Shown one piece after another: positions 21,882 through 25,850 of a stretch of 25,850 nucleotides of DNA. The DNA comes from Faecalibacterium sp. Its GTDB lineage: Bacteria > Bacillota > Clostridia > Oscillospirales > Ruminococcaceae. Within the stretch, counting starts at the first letter, position 1, and each line of letters opens with the position of its first letter. The notes beneath the pieces are model-generated. The model searched no databases, was not told where the DNA came from, and saw only the letters and a program-made list of their open reading frames with translations. Location of the stretch: positions 1 through 25,850 of the forward strand of contig JAHHRK010000010.1 of NCBI GenBank assembly GCA_020025795.1, in the 5' to 3' direction. The position numbers and the translations under genes are program-made.

Positions 21882-23627
21882 ATGGCATTGGATGCCGCAA
21901 CCCTGGCCCTTACGGCGCAGGAACTGAAAACGAAACTGATGGATGCAAAGATCGCTAAGATCTTTGAGCCCACGCGTGACGAGCTGGTGCTGACGCTGCG
22001 CACGCGCACAGAAACCATGTCGCTGCTGTTGTCAGCACGCAGCGGAACAGCGCGTGTGTGCTTTACACAGGAAAGCTTTGAAAATCCGGATATACCGCCC
22101 AGCTTTTGTATGCTGATGCGAAAGCATTTGCTTGGCGGCCGTGTGATTGATGTACGCATGGAGCAGGGCGACCGCATTGTGTACTTTACGTTCCAGTGTA
22201 CCAACGAGATGGGCGATCTGGTGCAGAATACCTTGTGCGCCGAGCTGATGGGCCGTTACTCCAACCTGGTGCTGGTGCAGAATGGCAAAATCATTGATGC
22301 GCTGAAGCGTGTGGATTTTGAAGATAGTGAGATTCGTCAGCTGTTGCCTGGTCTGCCTTATACGCTGCCGCCGAAGCCTACTCGCCCGGACTTTATTTTG
22401 ACGTCTGCGGCATCTTTGGTGGAAGCGGCTTGCGAAAAAGATTTGCCCGTGGCAGACGCTTTGTGCCGCACAGTGGCAGGTGTGGGTCCTGTGGTAAGCA
22501 GGGAAGCCGCATGGCGTGCGTTTGGCGAAACCACACGCCTTGCTAACGAGTTGACGGAAGAAGAAAAGCTGCGCCTGGTAGCCGCTGTGGAAGAAATCAA
22601 AGAGGAGTACGACAACGGCGGTACGCCCACCAGCGTAAAAGCACCGGATGGGCGCCCTGTGGAGTTTACCTTCTTCAAGCCGACCCAGTATGGTGCGGAC
22701 TTCCAGATCACCGTATGGCCCGGCTTCAGCGAGCTGCTGGAAGGCTACTACGCAGAAAAGGATCGCGCCGAACGTCTACGCACAAAGAGCAAGGAGCTGC
22801 ACAAGGCGGTACACAATATGTACGAGCGTGCCGTTCGTAAGCAGGCCAACCGAAAAGAGGAACTGGCTGCCAGCGAAAAGAGCGAAAAGCTGCGCTTGTA
22901 TGGTGAGCTGCTCAGCGCAAACCTGTACCAGCTGGAAAAAGGCATGGCCAGTGTGACCCTGCCGAACTGGTATGATGAAGGCAAGCCGGTAACTATTCCG
23001 ATGGACTTGCGCTATACGCCGAGCGAGAACGCGCAGCGTTACTTTAAGAACTATAAAAAGAAGCAGACTGCTGCCAAGATGCTGGTAGAACTGCTGGATC
23101 AGGGTGAAAAGGAAATCGCCTATCTGGAAACGGTTCTGTATGAGGTAGAAAGTGCCCCCGGTGAAGCGGCTTTGAACGAGATTCGTGCCGAGCTGAAAGG
23201 GCAGGGCTATTTGAAGTACTACAAGCAGCGCGATAAAAAGCAAAAGCCTGCGGACTTCTGGCGCTATATCTCCAGCGATGGCTTTGAGATTCTGGTGGGC
23301 CGCAATAACGTGCAGAACGAAAAGCTGACACTGCACACGGCACGCGGCAAGGATCTGTGGTTCCATACCAAAAACGCTCCCGGCAGCCACACGGTGGTTA
23401 TGAGCCTGGGACAGGATATTCCGGACACGACCAAGGAAGAAGCTGCACAGCTGGCGGTACTGCATTCCAGCCAGGCCAACGGCGTCAAGGTGGCAGTGGA
23501 TTACACCGAAGTAAAGAATATCCGCAAAACTGGTGATTTGAAGCCCGGCATGGTTCTGTATGAACACTATGAAACGGCATACATTACACCGGACCCGGCC
23601 CTAAAGACAAAATTGGCGAAAAAATAA
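21882..23627 (+). CDS. rqcH: RqcH (NFACT family) ribosome quality control protein
   Basis: 581 residues from ATG 21882, eight bases after AGGGGG; an in-frame TTG upstream has no support. RqcH, the bacterial Rqc2 homologue, binds stalled 50S subunits with alanyl-tRNA and adds C-terminal alanine tails that mark proteins for degradation. NFACT-N domain (about 1-200) with the functionally important D97-R98 pair present (EQGDRIVYF); long coiled-coil middle (about 280-420); C-terminal NFACT-R domain from about 463 with LVGRNNVQNEKLT and DLWFH...GSHTV. Older annotations call it fibronectin-binding protein. It is the last gene of the operon. Confidence 0.93.
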   Translation: MALDAATLALTAQELKTKLMDAKIAKIFEPTRDELVLTLRTRTETMSLLLSARSGTARVCFTQESFENPDIPPSFCMLMRKHLLGGRVIDVRMEQGDRIVYFTFQCTNEMGDLVQNTLCAELMGRYSNLVLVQNGKIIDALKRVDFEDSEIRQLLPGLPYTLPPKPTRPDFILTSAASLVEAACEKDLPVADALCRTVAGVGPVVSREAAWRAFGETTRLANELTEEEKLRLVAAVEEIKEEYDNGGTPTSVKAPDGRPVEFTFFKPTQYGADFQITVWPGFSELLEGYYAEKDRAERLRTKSKELHKAVHNMYERAVRKQANRKEELAASEKSEKLRLYGELLSANLYQLEKGMASVTLPNWYDEGKPVTIPMDLRYTPSENAQRYFKNYKKKQTAAKMLVELLDQGEKEIAYLETVLYEVESAPGEAALNEIRAELKGQGYLKYYKQRDKKQKPADFWRYISSDGFEILVGRNNVQNEKLTLHTARGKDLWFHTKNAPGSHTVVMSLGQDIPDTTKEEAAQLAVLHSSQANGVKVAVDYTEVKNIRKTGDLKPGMVLYEHYETAYITPDPALKTKLAKK

Positions 23628-23629
23628 CG

Positions 23630-23685
23630 AAGCAAAGGCAAAACCTGCACAAATGTGTGATTTGGTTTTGCCTTTGCTTTTTTTG
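23630..23685 (+). terminator. Terminator after rqcH
   Basis: A 16-bp perfect stem AAGCAAAGGCAAAACC / GGTTTTGCCTTTGCTT (23630-23645 and 23664-23679), followed by a run of T. Confidence 0.93.
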
Positions 23686-23828
23686 TACCGATGTGGAAAA
23701 AGCACAAAGATACGACAAAAAGTGAAATGCGTGTTGACGGATTCGTGCAAAAGCCAGAAAAACAGGAAAATGTTTGTAGGGATGTAAGAAAAAAACAAAA
23801 TTTTTTTGCATCTTTTTACGAAAAACAC

Positions 23829-23857
23829 TTGCAACACCCGGCACAGTGTGTTAGAAT
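23829..23857 (+). promoter_or_regulatory. S10 operon promoter with A/T-tract upstream element
   Basis: TTGCAA (23829-23834), a 17-base spacer and TAGAAT (23852-23857). Directly upstream, 23788-23828 is made of A- and T-tracts that resemble an UP element, expected for a ribosomal protein operon. Confidence 0.7.
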
Positions 23858-23863
23858 AGTTCA

Positions 23864-24217
23864 CGGCTGCAAGGGGCTTGTGCGATACAAGTCGTGCAAG
23901 CCACGATATGCGTTGATGCGGGAGGTTGCCGGACAGCGATAGCTGGTACCGGGTTTTTCCGCGGAGTATGTCCGATCTTAGAACCGGGCGAAAGAATTAC
24001 TGACAGCAACGGATACGTTCCGGGCAATGTGTAGGTTACTCACACAGAGTCATGAACCAATGTCTTTAGGTTTTGCGTATATGGATTCCGGGAAGAACTG
24101 CTTGGCGGTTCACCGGCTTTCTTCATACCAAAATGTGAAACACCCGGCGCTGTGTAAAGCGTAATTTGTCGTCTCGCCTAAGGCAGAAACACAATATTTT
24201 TACAGGAGGCGAAAACC
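23864..24217 (+). ncRNA. Structured S10-operon leader RNA (candidate)
   Basis: About 350 bases of non-coding leader before rpsJ. Visible pairings: GGCTTG with CAAGTC or alternatively CAAGCC near the 5' end; CCGG-A-CAGC-GATA-GCTG-GTA-CCGG nested within GCGG...CCGC (about 23917-23973); TGTG/CACA around GGTTACT; and GAAGAA...TTCTTC enclosing a CGG-TTCA-CCG hairpin near the 3' end. CGGACA can also pair with a downstream TGTCCG, an alternative fold. By analogy with L4-controlled S10 leaders in other bacteria it may carry feedback control; no specific family is recognised. The stretch 23686-23787 shows nothing I recognise. Confidence 0.5.
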
Positions 24218-24529
24218 ATGGCAGTCAAGGAAAAAATCAGAATTCGTCTGCAGAGCTATGACGCTCAGCTGATCGACACCGCAGCAGAGAAGATCGTGGA
24301 AACCGCAAAGCACACCGGTGCTCGCGTGTCCGGCCCGATCCCCCTGCCCACCGATCGCGAGATCGTTACCGTTCTGCGTGCTACCCACAAGTACAAGGAT
24401 AGCCGCGAGCAGTTCGAGAGCCGCACTCATAAGCGTCTGATCGACATTCTGAAGCCGTCCAACAAGACGGTTGAGGCTCTGATGAGCCTGCAGCTCCCCG
24501 CTGGCGTTGACATCGAGATCAAGCTGTAA
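24218..24529 (+). CDS. rpsJ: 30S ribosomal protein S10
   Basis: 103 residues, full length, with the hallmark KIRIRLQSYD start and the conserved IDILKPSNKTVEALMSLQLP end. It is a 30S head protein and, as NusE, part of antitermination complexes. AGGAGG lies nine bases upstream of the ATG. It opens the S10 operon, followed by rplC after an unusually long 170-base spacer. Codon use is strongly biased, as expected for high expression. Confidence 0.98.
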   Translation: MAVKEKIRIRLQSYDAQLIDTAAEKIVETAKHTGARVSGPIPLPTDREIVTVLRATHKYKDSREQFESRTHKRLIDILKPSNKTVEALMSLQLPAGVDIEIKL

Positions 24530-24543
24530 TCTGTGCATAACCC

Positions 24544-24680
24544 CTTACATTTGAATCGGCGGAAGGCGCCGATGCGTGCTTAATTACCGATTTGTGTAAG
24601 AGCACAAGAAACACAATCTGATGTCCCCCGCAAGCGAGAGGGGTCATGTTGACGGGTCGTTCCCGCCAACCAATAACCTT
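24544..24680 (+). ncRNA. Structured rpsJ-rplC intergenic RNA with alternative folds
   Basis: CTTACA (24544-24549) pairs with TGTAAG (24595-24600) and, within it, AATCGG (24554-24559) with CCGATT (24587-24592). The same AATCGG segment is also part of a local hairpin ATCGGCG (24555-24561) with CGCCGAT (24567-24573), so the two folds exclude each other. Downstream, CCCC pairs with GGGG around GCAAGCGA, and CGGG-TCGTT-CCCG sits just before the AGGAGG of rplC. This looks like a translation or processing control element; no known family is recognised. Confidence 0.5.
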
Positions 24681-24699
24681 TACAGGAGGAAAAACAAAA

Positions 24700-25332
24700 A
24701 TGGTCAAAGGTATTATCGGTAAGAAAATCGGTATGACCCAGCTGTTCGACGAGAACGGCAAGGTCGTCCCCGTGACCGTTATCGAGGCTGGTCCCTGCGC
24801 AGTTGTGCAGAAGAAGAGCGTCGAGAGCGACGGTTACGAAGCAGTTCAGCTGGGCTTTGGCGAAGTGAGCGCAAAGAAGGTCAACAAGGCCGCTGCTGGT
24901 CACTTCAAGAAGGCTGATGTTGCTCCCAAGCGCACCCTGCGCGAGTTCCGCCTGGACGATATTTCCGGCGTGAACGTTGGCGACATCCTGAAGGCTGACG
25001 TATTTGCAGCTGGCGACAAGGTCGACGTTGCAGGCTTCTCCAAGGGCAAGGGCTACCAGGGCGCAATCAAGCGCTGGAACTGCCACCGCCTGCGTGAGAG
25101 CCACGGCACTGGCCCCGTTGCACGCCATGCTGGTTCTAACGGCCCGATCTCCGATCCCAGCCGCGTGTTCCCCGGCAAGCATCTGCCCGGCCACATGGGC
25201 TTCGAGCGCGTTACCGTCCAGAATCTGACGGTCGTTAAGGTCGATGCCGAAAATAATCTGATCGCTATCAAGGGTGCTGTTCCCGGTGCTAAGGGCACCA
25301 TCATCACCATCTGCGACAGCGTGAAGGCGTAA
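24700..25332 (+). CDS. rplC: 50S ribosomal protein L3
   Basis: 210 residues from ATG 24700, ten bases after CAGGAGG; an in-frame start at 24646 lies in the structured spacer and is rejected. Starts GIIGKKIGMTQLF as expected. The central loop (KGYQGAIKRW, ESHGTGPVARHAGS, FPGKHLPGHMG) reaches into the peptidyl transferase region of the 50S subunit and carries the glutamine methylated in some bacteria. Second gene of the S10 operon. Confidence 0.98.
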   Translation: MVKGIIGKKIGMTQLFDENGKVVPVTVIEAGPCAVVQKKSVESDGYEAVQLGFGEVSAKKVNKAAAGHFKKADVAPKRTLREFRLDDISGVNVGDILKADVFAAGDKVDVAGFSKGKGYQGAIKRWNCHRLRESHGTGPVARHAGSNGPISDPSRVFPGKHLPGHMGFERVTVQNLTVVKVDAENNLIAIKGAVPGAKGTIITICDSVKA

Positions 25333-25347
25333 AGGAGGAAAGCTACA

Positions 25348-25850
25348 ATGGCAAAGTTTGACGTAGTCAACATGAACGGCAACAAGGTCAGCGAGGTAGA
25401 GCTTTCCGACGCCGTGTTCGCTATCACCCCGAACGAGAAGGCTGTTCACATCGCTGTTGTGAACTACCTGGCAAATCAGCGTCAGGGTACCCAGAACACC
25501 AAGATCCGCATGGAAGTTTCCGGCGGCGGCAAGAAGCCTTGGCGTCAGAAGGGTACTGGCCACGCTCGTCAGGGTTCTACCCGTGCTCCCCAGTGGGTAC
25601 ACGGCGGCGTTGCTCTGGGCCCCAAGCCCCGCAGCTACCGTTACCACATCAACGACAAGGTCAAGCGCCTGGCTGTGCTGAGCGTTCTGTCCGACAAGGC
25701 TAACAACGGCAACATGATCGTTGTTGACAAGCTGGCTGTTGATGAGTACAAGACCAAGGCTGTCGTCGCTATGCTGAAGGCAGTTGAGGCTGGCAAGAAG
25801 AACCTGATCGTCAACGACGTTGTCGATGCAAAGTTCGTTAAGAGCGCTGC
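25348..25850 (+). CDS. rplD: 50S ribosomal protein L4 (3' end cut by window)
   Basis: The first 167 residues of an expected ~205-210, running off the window end in an open frame. AAAGGAGG (25332-25339) is well spaced from ATG 25348, 15 bases after rplC. Conserved L4 loop: KKPWRQKGTGHARQGSTRAPQW, then GPKPRSYRYHINDKVKRLA. L4 extends a loop into the exit tunnel; in several bacteria it represses its own operon by binding the leader RNA, relevant to the two structured RNAs seen upstream. Confidence 0.97.
   Translation, partial: MAKFDVVNMNGNKVSEVELSDAVFAITPNEKAVHIAVVNYLANQRQGTQNTKIRMEVSGGGKKPWRQKGTGHARQGSTRAPQWVHGGVALGPKPRSYRYHINDKVKRLAVLSVLSDKANNGNMIVVDKLAVDEYKTKAVVAMLKAVEAGKKNLIVNDVVDAKFVKSA

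Noticed and set aside
1..25850. CRISPR array, insertion sequences, prophage or integrase remnants
   Set aside because: No regularly spaced repeats, transposase, integrase or terminal inverted repeats were seen in the window.

Overview
The window looks like chromosome of a Gram-positive, anaerobic gut Firmicute, most likely an Oscillospiraceae/Ruminococcaceae member of the Faecalibacterium-Gemmiger-Subdoligranulum type. The grounds are moderately high GC genes with strong AGGAGG ribosome binding sites, sigma-A type promoters, a class B sortase with a sortase-type surface protein, an RqcH (NFACT) gene, and an rpsJ-rplC-rplD ribosomal operon. The lineage is an inference from gene content and protein style; no rRNA is present.

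Left part (1-6760, plus strand): a tightly packed nonulosonic (sialic/legionaminic-type) acid operon entered from upstream. It holds a gene tail, neuB-type synthase, neuC-type UDP-sugar 2-epimerase, an ArsC/Spx-like thioredoxin-fold protein, two Gfo/Idh/MocA oxidoreductases, a neuA-type CMP-sugar cytidylyltransferase, and a two-gene ThrE-type exporter. It ends at a bidirectional terminator. Together the first genes would make a CMP-activated nonulosonate for a surface glycan. The early dehydratase/aminotransferase genes and the glycosyltransferases lie outside the window.

Middle (6775-12650): a minus-strand operon of a Crp/Fnr regulator, a GtrB-type membrane glycosyltransferase and a flavin reductase, driven by a near-consensus promoter. 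It is divergent from a small ECF-type membrane protein. Then come hemW (minus), a Bax inhibitor-1 family protein and a membrane-anchored M23 (SpoIIQ-like) protein, each with its own terminator.

Surface-protein locus (12651-19183): an AT-rich 432-base control region with two tandem promoters precedes a 1673-residue secreted protein (discoidin-like domain, Ig-like domain, two beta-helix modules, four InlB-type repeats). Its C-terminal sorting signal has the normal three-part layout but ATATG in place of LPxTG. A class B sortase gene follows directly under its own promoter, so the two form a plausible dedicated enzyme-substrate pair.

Right part (19200-25850): tRNA-Leu(CAA) on the minus strand; a two-zinc-ribbon protein with a structured leader that contains a tRNA-like stretch; an operon of DUF1858, TrmK-like, Nif3-like and RqcH genes; then the S10 ribosomal operon. 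That operon has a ~350-nt structured leader and an unusually long, switch-like spacer between rpsJ and rplC. rplD runs off the window end.
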